A DNA stretch of 64,000 nucleotides from Nitrososphaera sp. (lineage in GTDB: Archaea > Thermoproteota > Nitrososphaeria > Nitrososphaerales > Nitrososphaeraceae), in assembly GCA_029263715.1 (NCBI GenBank), contig JAJUFP010000007.1, forward strand, positions 1 to 64,000. The letters are read 5' to 3'. Positions 26,972 through 35,028 of this stretch are shown piece after piece. The notes beneath the pieces were generated by a model that was not told where the DNA came from, did not search any database, and saw nothing but the letters and a program-made list of their open reading frames with translations. Both the position numbers and the translations under genes were made by a program. Each line of letters opens with the position of its first letter. Within the stretch, counting starts at the first letter, position 1.

Positions 26972-27670
26972 GTGCAGGTCTGCCAAAACATTGTGCAAGG
27001 GGTTTTCATAAAACGCGTAAACCGGTTTTCTGCACAAGTCGATATCGATGCAAGCCCGTGCCTGGTCCATGTGCCAAATCCGGCGCGCCTGTCAGAGTTG
27101 CTTGTGCCCGGCGCGCAGGTCCTGCTCTGCAAGGCCAGCGGGATGAAAACCTCCCACAAACTGTACGGGGTGGTGCAGGGAAAGACCATAGTCGGCATCG
27201 ACTCGCGTTTTCCCAACGCGCTTTTTGAGCAGGCCATAAAGGAATCAAGCCTGTTGGAATTTGCCGGCTGGACCATTCAGAAAAAGGAATTCGCTTTCAA
27301 CGACTCAAGGATAGACTTTCTCTTGGGCAAAGAAAAGAAGAAGAGGCTTGTGGAGGTCAAGTCCTGCAGCCTAGTGATGGACGGCGTGGCGCTTTTTCCA
27401 GATGTCCCAACGGAACGCGGCCTGCGACACGTCAGAACGCTTACCGATTCTGCCGGCCATGGCTTTGAGCCCTGCGTGGTCTGGATAGTGCAGCGGCCTG
27501 ACGCAGAGTTCCTCACTCCCAATGTGCGTGTGCAGCCTCAGCTGCAAGACGCGCTCAAAGAGGGGTTGGTAAGGGGCCTGAGGCTTTACGCGTACAAGGC
27601 CTGCATCAACGGTTTAGAAATGAGCATCACCGGCAGGATACCTGTCCGCGTTGCTGGCATTACAGTCTAG
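26972..27670 (+). CDS. sfsA: SfsA-family protein
   Basis: A 232-residue protein with the SfsA pattern: FIKRVNRFSAQVDID at the start, VHVPNPARLSELLVPGAQVL, GIDSRFPNALFEQAI, and the nuclease-like core RIDFLLG..RLVEVKSCSLV with PDVPTERGLRHVRTL. SfsA was first linked to sugar fermentation in E. coli and has a restriction-nuclease-like fold that may bind or cut DNA. GTG 26972 fits the TATA-like element; GTG 26993 is an alternative. Confidence 0.88.
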   Translation: MQVCQNIVQGVFIKRVNRFSAQVDIDASPCLVHVPNPARLSELLVPGAQVLLCKASGMKTSHKLYGVVQGKTIVGIDSRFPNALFEQAIKESSLLEFAGWTIQKKEFAFNDSRIDFLLGKEKKKRLVEVKSCSLVMDGVALFPDVPTERGLRHVRTLTDSAGHGFEPCVVWIVQRPDAEFLTPNVRVQPQLQDALKEGLVRGLRLYAYKACINGLEMSITGRIPVRVAGITV

Positions 27671-27728
27671 GATCTGCTTATTGTAACATGCGGACTTGCA
27701 AATCTTTATCACAATACATCTGTACGTG

Positions 27729-28892
27729 ATGGCCCGGCAAGGTTTCCCAAACCAATATGTAGAGCTGGCTGCTATATTGTTTATGGCAGCCTTTAACGGT
27801 TTTCACACGCCCCTTTGTGACCTTTTTGGGATAAGGTATCCTGTTGTTCTTGCTGGTATGGCCGGCGGTCTGACCACGCCCCTGCTTGTTGCTGAAGTGT
27901 CAAATGCTGGAGGCCTTGGCATACTGGGGGCTGCAAGGCTTTCACCGGAGCAAACCCGGGAACAGATCCAGGCCATCAAGTCGATGACTGACAAACCCTT
28001 TGGGGTCAACTTTCTTGTCGCGCCTCCCCAGCCAAACGATCAGGACATAAGGGCGGTCCAGAAAACCCTGGATGCGTTCCGCCAAGATCTTGGGATCAAC
28101 CCGTCAGGGCAGGATAACATTACAGTACCGCCTTCCCACCTTTCAGAACAACTCGAAATAGTCTTTGAGGAAAAAGTTCCAATTCTTAGTTTTGCCCTTG
28201 GCGACCCAAGTCGATTTGTCAAGCAAGCCCATGTGGCTGGATCAAAAGTCATGGCCATGGTCACGACGGTAGAGGAGGCAAAAAAAGTTGCCGATGCCGG
28301 CTGTGACGTCATCGTTGCCCAAGGTTCTGAAGCCGGCGGCCACCGCTCTACCTTTGAAATTCCGAAGGATGGTTCAGTTCCGCTAGTTGGAACCATGGCC
28401 CTTGTTCCGCAGGTTGTCGATGCTGCAAAAAACGTGCCTGTAGTGGCTGCCGGCGGCATCATGGACGGCAGGGGAATTGCCGCCTGCCTTGCCCTGGGTG
28501 CGCAAGGTGTGCAGCTTGGAACGCGGTTTCTTGCCGCCAACGAAAGCGGGGCGTTTCTGGCCTACAAGTTGCGCATGCTTGGAGCCGCAGAAACCGATAC
28601 TGTCATCACCAGCGCGTTTACTGGCAGGCCGGCGCGCAGCATCAGGAACAGGTTTATCACAGAGTTTGAAAAATCAGGCGTTTCTCCACTATCATGGCCG
28701 CTGCAGGGCCTTGCTGCCGACGACATATACCGGACAGCCTGGGCAAAGAACAACGCCAATTACTTTCCAATTTTGGCAGGGCAAGGGCTAAGACTGCTCA
28801 AAAGCGGTCAGGGCGCGGCCGAGATCATGGAAGATCTGGTAAAAGAAACTAGAGAATCGGTAGTCAAGTTGACAAAGCTGACAAACCTCTAA
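27729..28892 (+). CDS. Nitronate monooxygenase family flavoprotein
   Basis: A 387-residue TIM-barrel FMN protein. GIRYPVVLAGMAGGLTTPLL is the usual N-terminal FMN region, SNAGGLGILGAARL follows, then DVIVAQGSEAGGHRST with the flavin-site His, and VVAAGGIMDGRGIAACLALG with GAQGVQLGTRFLA for the phosphate site. Members oxidise nitronates or act as enoyl reductases; the exact substrate is open. TATA-like CTTTATCA near 27704 favours ATG 27729 over the ATG at 27696. Confidence 0.85.
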   Translation: MARQGFPNQYVELAAILFMAAFNGFHTPLCDLFGIRYPVVLAGMAGGLTTPLLVAEVSNAGGLGILGAARLSPEQTREQIQAIKSMTDKPFGVNFLVAPPQPNDQDIRAVQKTLDAFRQDLGINPSGQDNITVPPSHLSEQLEIVFEEKVPILSFALGDPSRFVKQAHVAGSKVMAMVTTVEEAKKVADAGCDVIVAQGSEAGGHRSTFEIPKDGSVPLVGTMALVPQVVDAAKNVPVVAAGGIMDGRGIAACLALGAQGVQLGTRFLAANESGAFLAYKLRMLGAAETDTVITSAFTGRPARSIRNRFITEFEKSGVSPLSWPLQGLAADDIYRTAWAKNNANYFPILAGQGLRLLKSGQGAAEIMEDLVKETRESVVKLTKLTNL

Positions 28893-29030
28893 AGGACTGC
28901 GACTGTGTCTGATGCCCAATGTCTGAAAAAGACATTCTCACAGTCCTTTTCTAATGGGATGTTCGGCCGTAACAGGACCAATAGTATTCCCTTTTGCTGT
29001 GGCAGACAGTGGCTGTGTACTAGGTTTTTT

Positions 29031-29651
29031 TTACGGTCCTTTCCAAAAGGTTTTCTGGAAGCTTCCATACGTGCCATCATACTTGAAGTTAAAGTAACCG
29101 TCGCTTGCCATGATCTTTTTTGTTGACGAAAGGTTCATCCGCGTCGCTTCAAAACCGGAAGGAAGCTCAATTATTGCACGATGAATCTTGCCGGTCACCG
29201 GATTTCTCATAGGTTCAAGGTGTGCCTCTGCGATCTGTCCTATCTTGACGCGGCTGTTGATCCCCTTTGCCTCAAAGGTGATGTGCGCCCTCTTGGGTCC
29301 CTGAAATTCGTCCATAACGCTTCGGTAAACGGCAAACGGTCCCCCGCCTGCTTCTCCTGTAATGATTTTTGAGAGGGCTTCAAACTGCTCTTCGTCTGCG
29401 CGTTCATCGATGTAGAAGGAAGCCTTCCCATGACCCTCGTGTACTGGTCCAGGCCATGAGCCTATCCATGCCATGTTGAGCCTATCGAGTTTGACATTTC
29501 CGTAATTACCCTTTATGATACGGACTCCCATGACACCTTTGCAGTTGCTGTGTGTGGGTTTGGCATTGAACTGGCACGGGCAGCCCCAGTCGCAGTTACA
29601 GCTGTCAAGGTAGTAAACCTGCATCTGCCATTTTGTTTTCAATGGCCTCAA
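29031..29651 (-). CDS. DUF1326 protein, copy 2
   Basis: A 206-residue protein with the DUF1326 pattern: YYLDSCNCDWGCPCQFNAKP near the N-terminus (three Cys in CNCDWGCPC), ARNP-like MRNPVTGKIHRAIIELPSGF and a C-terminal FKYDGTYG. The cysteine cluster probably binds a metal. Start is a TTG; a closer TTG (29642) or ATG (29624) are alternatives. It follows the DUF2182 gene by 28 nt and is paralogous to the first gene of the operon. Confidence 0.78.
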   Translation of the reverse strand: MRPLKTKWQMQVYYLDSCNCDWGCPCQFNAKPTHSNCKGVMGVRIIKGNYGNVKLDRLNMAWIGSWPGPVHEGHGKASFYIDERADEEQFEALSKIITGEAGGGPFAVYRSVMDEFQGPKRAHITFEAKGINSRVKIGQIAEAHLEPMRNPVTGKIHRAIIELPSGFEATRMNLSSTKKIMASDGYFNFKYDGTYGSFQKTFWKGP

Positions 29652-29679
29652 TGCTGATCTTACATACTATTGCCCGGTA

Positions 29680-30474
29680 TTAAGACTTCATGCTAGTCAT
29701 AGTATCTTCCATACCTGCATTTTCCACCACTGCGCTGAAAGGGATAACCTGTGCTGCAACAAGGATGCCGGCCAGCAGCAATCCAACTCCTGCAACCCTT
29801 GCGATCCAGATCCCTTTGGACCAGATCTTTTCTCCAAAGATTATTGCGGCAAACAATGCCATCCAAAGAAGGTTCATCCATCCAAGGGCCACCATGAGCA
29901 AAAAGTACGGCCAGCAGCATCCAAGGCAGTACAGGCCGTGGTAAACGCCCATCCTGATGGCTCCGGCTGTGCCACTTTTCCACCTTCTCATGAAAAAGCT
30001 GAGGGGCGACTCGCAGTAGCCAAGGCACTTGGTCTTAAGCGAGCTGAACTGGTAGATGCCGGCAATGATCAGGACAGCGCCGTAAAGGTAGCGCAATTCC
30101 AGGATATCCATCGCCCCGTTCATAATGGCTGACCAGCCCAGAAACAGGGTCAGTCCAGTCAGGGACCATACAACAAGGTAGCAGCCGACAAAAAGAATGG
30201 TTCTAAAATGATACGGCCTTTCCAAAGACGTTGTCTGACTGCCAGACGAATTGGCCATCCTGTTGTAGAGAAGCACCATGGGCGTGATGGCCGGAAACAT
30301 CATGGCAGCCATGCCCACAGTCCAGATGGCAACAAAAAACAAGACAGACAGTGGGTCGTAACGCCCCATGACTGTCATGCCGGTCTGAAATACCTGTGAA
30401 GCAAGCCAGCTGGCTGCGGACACTGAAAAAAGCGATGCTATGATGACCTGCTGGGTCCTGTTCACCATCTTCAC
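29680..30474 (-). CDS. DUF2182 integral membrane protein
   Basis: A 264-residue protein with about six spans. The family signature is visible in VGMAAMMFPAITPMVLLYNR and GVYHGLYCLGCCWPYFLLM, where a CLGCC cluster and nearby His suggest metal binding. It sits between two DUF1326 genes with 3 and 28 nt spacers, so all three are one operon. The DUF1326-DUF2182 link is known from bacteria; the role is unknown, perhaps metal handling at the membrane. Confidence 0.8.
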   Translation of the reverse strand: MKMVNRTQQVIIASLFSVSAASWLASQVFQTGMTVMGRYDPLSVLFFVAIWTVGMAAMMFPAITPMVLLYNRMANSSGSQTTSLERPYHFRTILFVGCYLVVWSLTGLTLFLGWSAIMNGAMDILELRYLYGAVLIIAGIYQFSSLKTKCLGYCESPLSFFMRRWKSGTAGAIRMGVYHGLYCLGCCWPYFLLMVALGWMNLLWMALFAAIIFGEKIWSKGIWIARVAGVGLLLAGILVAAQVIPFSAVVENAGMEDTMTSMKS

Positions 30475-30477
30475 CGG

Positions 30478-31104
30478 TTATGGTCCCTTGTACTCCACCA
30501 TTGCGACGTAGGCGTTTCTACCTGATTCATCAAAGTTGAGGCTTGGCGTTACAATCCTCATCACCGCGGTCTTGGCTGCATCGGCCAGCTTCCAGGCGAA
30601 GCCCTTTGGAAGCTGCACCTTTACTTCGTGTTCTTCGCCGGTGACTGGGTTCTTGAAACTCTCCAGCTGAACATCCATTACGCCGGGGACCGAGAAGCTG
30701 CTCTTCTTGCCGTCTATCTTGACGTTGATGTCCACAAACTGTGGCTCAAGCACATACTTTAGCGTGGATGCAAAGATGGCAAACGCTCCTTCTCCTTTGG
30801 CCTTGCCTGAAAGGATGTCCAGCAGCGCGGCCCTCTGATCCTTGCTGGCCCGGTTTGTGATGAAAAGCTGCATGATGCCGTTTCCTTCATGGATGGCTTT
30901 TGGCCATGATGCAGCATACACCACGTCCAGGCCGTCAAGTCTGACATCGCCGTAGTTGCCAGTCCTTATGTGGTACAGGACCAGGGCCCGGCAAAAGCCG
31001 TTGGATGGAAATCCGTTAAAGTTGCAGGGGCAGGCGTAGTCGCAGTTGCAAGTCTCGACATAGTCGCATTTCATGCTCCACTGCGGAATCTGCGTGGTAG
31101 TCAT
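30478..31104 (-). CDS. DUF1326 protein, copy 1
   Basis: A 208-residue protein from ATG 31104 (MTTTQIPQWSMKCDYVETCN). The family cysteine motif reads CNCDYACPCNFNG; later SFKNPVTGEEHEVKVQLPKG matches copy 2. First gene of the DUF1326-DUF2182-DUF1326 operon. The longer ORF start at 31176 lacks support. Confidence 0.78.
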   Translation of the reverse strand: MTTTQIPQWSMKCDYVETCNCDYACPCNFNGFPSNGFCRALVLYHIRTGNYGDVRLDGLDVVYAASWPKAIHEGNGIMQLFITNRASKDQRAALLDILSGKAKGEGAFAIFASTLKYVLEPQFVDINVKIDGKKSSFSVPGVMDVQLESFKNPVTGEEHEVKVQLPKGFAWKLADAAKTAVMRIVTPSLNFDESGRNAYVAMVEYKGP

Positions 31105-31229
31105 GAAGTATATACTTGCAGCATGTAAAAAGGCATTTCTGTAGTCTTGATTGTCCCTGACTGCAAAATGTTTCATGAACCGGCGCTATAACTTTAATGG
31201 CATCTTGTGTTATTGAAATACCAGGGAAC

Positions 31230-31703
31230 ATGGGAAAAGAATCGTCAGCAAGAATGTCTGTAGGCGAGTTGATGACCGAAAAGCTGGAGACGATAAACGT
31301 GCTGAACACGGCGCAGGAGGCCGCCATCAAGATGACCGACAGAAACGTGGGCTCGCTGGCAGTCCTAGATGACGAGGGCCAGGCGCTGGGCATAGTGACT
31401 GAAAGGGACCTGGCCCGGCGCGTATGCACGACTGAGAGTAGCAGCAACAGCATCACAGTAGAAAAGATAATGTCGTCCCCGGTGATCACCATCCGGCCAG
31501 ACTACTCGCTGGATGAGGCTGCCGACATCATGATCCAAAAGAAAGTCCGGCATCTTCTGGTGGTTGGCGACAACAACGAGCCGGTGGGGATAATCACGCC
31601 GACAGACCTGGCAGCCTACCTCAAAGAAAATGCAGACGTGCAAAGGGAGAAGTTAGACAGCGTGATCCTGAAGGTTTTGCGTGAGCATGGGCGGTACAGA
31701 TAA
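31230..31703 (+). CDS. Tandem CBS-domain protein
   Basis: A 157-residue protein made of two CBS units: SVGELMTEKLETINVLNTAQ..GSLAVLDDEGQALGIVTERD and IMSSPVITIRPDYSLDEAAD..LLVVGDNNEPVGIITPTDLA. CBS pairs bind adenine nucleotides and sense energy state, usually regulating a partner. No partner gene is fused. TATA-like sequence at 31185-31196 makes ATG 31230 a better start than 31197. Confidence 0.85.
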   Translation: MGKESSARMSVGELMTEKLETINVLNTAQEAAIKMTDRNVGSLAVLDDEGQALGIVTERDLARRVCTTESSSNSITVEKIMSSPVITIRPDYSLDEAADIMIQKKVRHLLVVGDNNEPVGIITPTDLAAYLKENADVQREKLDSVILKVLREHGRYR

Positions 31704-31888
31704 AGGCACTCGTATTGGCGGATTGTCTGCAAAGGCATCGCTTACATCATTTCATGATGGTCTGCAATATTGTTATCTTGACAGCTACAAAAGTTGATAG
31801 CATCAGAAATTCTTCTGCTTCTCCAGATCTTCAACTGGGATGATGGCGTGTAATGTGATTGGGCCGGCAGTTACAACGATGTGCCGAT

Positions 31889-31897
31889 CTATATAAT
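31889..31897 (+). promoter_or_regulatory. TATA box for the wHTH gene
   Basis: CTATATAAT is centred about 30 nt before ATG 31923 and supports that start over the earlier one at 31881. Confidence 0.5.
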
Positions 31898-31922
31898 ACC
31901 AGTATGCATATACTTAAATAAT

Positions 31923-32282
31923 ATGCGCGCTTATGGTACAACATCTTTGAGAACCATTACAGCATCCGATGATCGGCACAGGAAAATCAAAAAACCAACA
32001 GGCCGCGGGCATTCTCGGCCATCAGCACAGCGCATGCCGCGTCTGGATACTATCATTATGGTAGAAGACGCGCTCAAAAGCGACAGGGTTTTTACATCGA
32101 AGAATCAATTGTGGCGCAAATTGCCAAGGCAAGTTCAGTACCCAACTTTTGTAACAATCCTAGCTTATCTTGAGGAAAGCAACAAGATAACGTATGCAAA
32201 AGATGGTAGCATCGTTTGGACTTTCATGGACAAGAACAACCAGGCAACCAGAAATTCATTGGCAAGAGCAGTTACACTCTAA
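31923..32282 (+). CDS. Winged-helix protein convergent with RelE-like gene
   Basis: A 119-residue protein. Residues 40-105 look like a winged helix: RLDTIIMVEDALKSDRVFTS, QLWRKLPRQVQYPTFVTILA, YLEESNKITYAKDGSIVW. The N-terminal 35 residues are basic and disordered. It overlaps the end of the convergent RelE-like gene by 4 nt. It may be the antitoxin or repressor of that toxin; convergent order is unusual. Confidence 0.6.
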   Translation: MRAYGTTSLRTITASDDRHRKIKKPTGRGHSRPSAQRMPRLDTIIMVEDALKSDRVFTSKNQLWRKLPRQVQYPTFVTILAYLEESNKITYAKDGSIVWTFMDKNNQATRNSLARAVTL

Positions 32283-32635
32283 CTTGTTTTGTAGCCAAAC
32301 AAAATATCATATTCTTTGTGTGTGAGAAGGTCCAAGAATTGATAGATCTTTGTGGATTCGTCTGTCCTGATAGTGTAGACTATGCGGTGAGTGTTTCCTA
32401 TATCGTATACAAACAAGTTATCAACGCCGTGACTTTTGCGGTACTTGTCTGGGTATGGTTTTTTCTTTACGTATTCTCCTTTGTTAATGTCCTTCTTTAT
32501 GTCGATCAAGATCTCGTTGTAGAAAATTATCTTGATACGTTCATTTTCTTTTAGATCCAATTTATTCAGATAATCGGGATCAGCCTTTACTATGATTTGA
32601 GTGTCTTTTCTTCTCTTCCGTCTGTTCTTGTCCAA
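32279..32635 (-). CDS. RelE/ParE-like toxin
   Basis: A 118-residue basic protein. The end shows the RelE-fold pattern: VDNLFVYDIGNTHRIVYTIR followed by IYQFLDLLTHKEYDILFGY. The N-terminal part is Lys-rich (KKKPYPDKYRKSHG), as expected for an RNA-binding ribonuclease. Such proteins cut mRNA at the ribosome or bind gyrase. Catalytic residues of RelE vary and cannot be fixed here. Confidence 0.68.
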   Translation of the reverse strand: MDKNRRKRRKDTQIIVKADPDYLNKLDLKENERIKIIFYNEILIDIKKDINKGEYVKKKPYPDKYRKSHGVDNLFVYDIGNTHRIVYTIRTDESTKIYQFLDLLTHKEYDILFGYKTS

Positions 32636-32807
32636 CTAGCCCTTGCAGTTTTATGGGAAATAGAACATGAATAAAAATACCTCTGTTGAGCGATGATACA
32701 AACATCTGTGCAGGGATTGGTGCTGTTGCACCGCTCCATACAAACTGTCTGAATATCGTTCTTGCACATCAGCGTGTTTGCCTTGTATTGCAAAGTAAAC
32801 ACATCTG

Positions 32808-32815
32808 CTAAATAT
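32808..32815 (+). promoter_or_regulatory. TATA box for the small zinc-finger gene
   Basis: CTAAATAT is centred about 25 nt before ATG 32837, fitting a leaderless transcript. Confidence 0.55.
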
Positions 32816-32836
32816 GAAGGGCGTGTATAGATAGCC

Positions 32837-32971
32837 ATGACCAGTTCAAAAGAATCAGTGGCATGCCCGTACTGTCAGTCCAAGTTTGCAAACAATGAAG
32901 AGCTCTCAAAGCACATAGACAGGATACACCACGGCTCCGGCCTGCTTGAAGGCGATACGAGAAGGTGGTAA
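32837..32971 (+). CDS. Small C2H2 zinc-finger protein (44 aa)
   Basis: Too short for the ORF track. MTSSKESVACPYCQSKFANN then EELSKHIDRIHHGSG: one C-x2-C-x12-H finger with following His. It lies 21 nt before the ribbon-helix-helix gene on the same strand and could be cotranscribed with it. Confidence 0.65.
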   Translation: MTSSKESVACPYCQSKFANNEELSKHIDRIHHGSGLLEGDTRRW

Positions 32972-32992
32972 GCCGGCTTAAGAAGCCTTTAA

Positions 32993-33544
32993 TTGAATGA
33001 CAAACAAAACCCGGATATCTTGCCTGATGAAAAGAAGACAGAGACAGTCACCTTCAGGCTTCCTTCCAGCATGATCGAAGAACTAAGGGCAGACGCAGAG
33101 ACAGAAGGCGTGAGCCTCAACAACTTTGTTGCCAAGATATTTTCAAACCACCTCCAGTGGGAAAGGTACGAAAGAAAGGTGGGCCTTCTTCCCATGACTG
33201 AGGCCTTTATCAAGGAAGTGCTGGACCAGCTGACCGACGAGGAGGTGGTAAACCTGGCCCAGAAAGTGGAGAAGGAAAAGTTCAAGAACATCCTGGCTTT
33301 CATGAAGGACGAGCAGGGTGTATCTGATTTCATCGAGATGCTGCGGGCGTGGCTTACAGTGTCATGGATGCAGCAGAGCATCGAGGTCCGGGACGGCAAG
33401 TACCACTTCAAGATCCAGCACAGCCTTGGTGCCAAGTGGTCGCTTTACGTAAAGACGCTCATCACAGAGCTTTCGCAGGACGTGCTGGGCAAGAAGGTAC
33501 AGGCCAAGACGGTGGGAAACACCCTTTCCTTTGCCTTTTTGTGA
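32993..33544 (+). CDS. Ribbon-helix-helix domain protein
   Basis: A 183-residue protein from a TTG or nearby start. Residues 18-50 (TVTFRLPSSMIEELRADAET, then GVSLNNFVAKIF) match a ribbon-helix-helix DNA-binding unit. The remaining 130 residues are helical then beta (SIEVRDGKYHFKIQHSLGAK), probably an effector-binding or oligomerisation domain. A transcription regulator is likely; target unknown. Confidence 0.7.
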   Translation: MNDKQNPDILPDEKKTETVTFRLPSSMIEELRADAETEGVSLNNFVAKIFSNHLQWERYERKVGLLPMTEAFIKEVLDQLTDEEVVNLAQKVEKEKFKNILAFMKDEQGVSDFIEMLRAWLTVSWMQQSIEVRDGKYHFKIQHSLGAKWSLYVKTLITELSQDVLGKKVQAKTVGNTLSFAFL

Positions 33545-33646
33545 TTGTTTCTAACGCTAGAATCGTAACCGTGTTCAAATATTAGGCCAGCCTAATTAAT
33601 CACACCCATTCCTTGGGAAGTAAAGCGGCATGTACTGCAAGTCACT

Positions 33647-33677
33647 GCCTACCCGGCTCGGGATTGGCTGGGTAGGC
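33647..33677. terminator. Inverted repeat between convergent genes
   Basis: GCCTACCC and GGGTAGGC form a perfect 8-bp stem with a 15-nt loop, followed by TAAATTTTATC. It sits between the ends of the RHH gene and the 166-aa gene, so a terminator role for either strand is plausible. Confidence 0.4.
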
Positions 33678-33767
33678 TAAATTTTATCGTCGGTAATTCT
33701 ATTACGTTCTTGTTTATTCTGTTTAGGCCGTCATTGATCGCTGCTACCACTACCTCTAATGCCGCCA

Positions 33768-34268
33768 TCAGCCTTGGAGATAAGCGAGTCGCACCAAGAA
33801 TAGAATTGCTACAGGCCCGTAAGTTTTGGCTACGTTAATGAATGCATCGATAATCTCGTCTTCCGTTCTGTCTTTCAATTTCTTTCTTAGTGCTTTCAGC
33901 TCTTTTTTAACAGCGTTACTGCCTTCTGTTTTATCGATGATTTTATCATAACTGTCGTTTACAATCGCGGTAGCGAGGGGTTTCAAGAATTTACGGAATA
34001 CTATAATTCCGTTGGTCGTAATACGGAAGTAAGCATCAACATCGAAGCCTGAAAAATATCGTAACAACCCCTTTTCATTTAATTGGTATAATCTTCTTAC
34101 TATATCTTGGTCGTTTTGAATGTGTGTTAATATTGACTCTGGCATAACCTTTGCCAGCTGATCGGCCGTGAATAGGGCATGAGAGTCATAACGTTCCATG
34201 TCGGTTTCGAATTGTCTTACACCTGCATATGACAGCATCCATTTTTCCACCTCATCCAATTCAACCAA
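33768..34268 (-). CDS. Hypothetical, possibly winged-helix, protein
   Basis: A 166-residue protein from a leaderless TTG at 34268, with TTAATATATC at 34291-34300 as TATA box. The middle (VRRLYQLNEKGLLRYFSGFD, then YFRITTNGIIVFRKFLKPL) reads like a winged-helix/wing pattern ending in a long helix. The C-terminus is hydrophobic (YGPVAILFLVRLAYLQ), perhaps membrane-associated. Unrecognised. Confidence 0.55.
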   Translation of the reverse strand: MVELDEVEKWMLSYAGVRQFETDMERYDSHALFTADQLAKVMPESILTHIQNDQDIVRRLYQLNEKGLLRYFSGFDVDAYFRITTNGIIVFRKFLKPLATAIVNDSYDKIIDKTEGSNAVKKELKALRKKLKDRTEDEIIDAFINVAKTYGPVAILFLVRLAYLQG

Positions 34269-34290
34269 TGCATCTTTTTAACCTGAATCA

Positions 34291-34300
34291 GATATATTAA
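34291..34300 (-). promoter_or_regulatory. TATA box for the 166-aa gene
   Basis: On the minus strand TTAATATATC is centred about 28 nt before TTG 34268. Confidence 0.5.
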
Positions 34301-34354
34301 AAGCTAATAATAACAAACAAATTTTTCCAGCTCCACCGAACGATCGTGAATTTA

Positions 34355-34493
34355 GCAGAATTCCTTAGCGCCAAACTCGGAGTCCATCCCCCGAAAGGCG
34401 CACAAGGGGGATGGACCCGTTGGTCCTGCCCCTGATGACTGGAGACCTGCATGGGACAGGACCGGTATTCTGCCCTCTGTCGAAAGCATCGAC
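34355..34493. ncRNA. Candidate structured RNA (three-way junction)
   Basis: Read base by base, this noncoding stretch folds into a closed multibranch structure. Outer stem 34355-34364 with 34464-34473 (7 bp, one mismatch, 2 bp). Hairpin 1: 34382-34392 with 34406-34416, 11 bp perfect. Hairpin 2: 34422-34432 with 34453-34463, 10 of 11 bp. Hairpin 3 follows at 34479-34483/34489-34493, 5 bp. GCGCC (34368-34372) could pair with GGCGC in the loop of hairpin 1 (34397-34401), a pseudoknot. No family recognised; strand unknown. It lies between divergent genes, 130 nt before a membrane-protein gene, so a leader element or a free RNA are both possible. Confidence 0.5.
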
Positions 34494-34625
34494 TTGTGGC
34501 TGTGATATAATCAGTAGGTGTACACTGCAGTGCAAATTGGCAGATTACGCGTCTTTTCAGGTGTTGCCTGATGTGGGAACAAAGTTCCCCGGTGTTTATA
34601 AAACACAAGTCCGTCGTTGGTAGCG

Positions 34626-35024
34626 ATGATGGCACAAAGAGGACTATACTACGCGGCGGCCGCTGCCATTGCAGTAGCGGGTTTGCTGCACATGGTATCG
34701 TTTTCAAATGCTGTCGGATCAAACATCAACAACGCCATCCTGTTTGGTGTGGGCGGGATGGCCCAGATCTTCTGGGTGGTTCCAATGATACGAAGGTGGG
34801 GCCTGCCGTGGTACCTTGTGGGAATTGGCGGAACAGCCGTGTTCATCGCCATATGGGCGATAACCAGAATACCGGACAACCCCATAACCGGGAGAGGGGG
34901 TCCTGTCAGTTCCATGGGACTTGCCGTCGAACTTGCACAGCTGGCGTTCATCGGCCTGACTGCGGCCATAATAGCCCTTGAAAAAAGGATGAAACAAACA
35001 AGTAACGTGCCGGAAGCAAAATAA
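34626..35024 (+). CDS. Small four-helix membrane protein
   Basis: A 132-residue protein with four likely spans (YYAAAAAIAVAGLLHMVSF, ILFGVGGMAQIFWVVPM, WYLVGIGGTAVFIAIWAI, ELAQLAFIGLTAAIIALE). A His near residue 21 and the ITRIPDNP loop are the only polar features. Resembles small membrane proteins found near copper or DUF proteins, but no family is claimed. The candidate structured RNA lies upstream. Confidence 0.7.
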   Translation: MMAQRGLYYAAAAAIAVAGLLHMVSFSNAVGSNINNAILFGVGGMAQIFWVVPMIRRWGLPWYLVGIGGTAVFIAIWAITRIPDNPITGRGGPVSSMGLAVELAQLAFIGLTAAIIALEKRMKQTSNVPEAK

Positions 35025-35028
35025 CGAG

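Noticed and set aside
26920-27276. N-terminal extension of the 223-aa minus ORF
   Set aside because: It lies across the start and first part of sfsA, which has strong family motifs; only the part after ATG 26919 is accepted.
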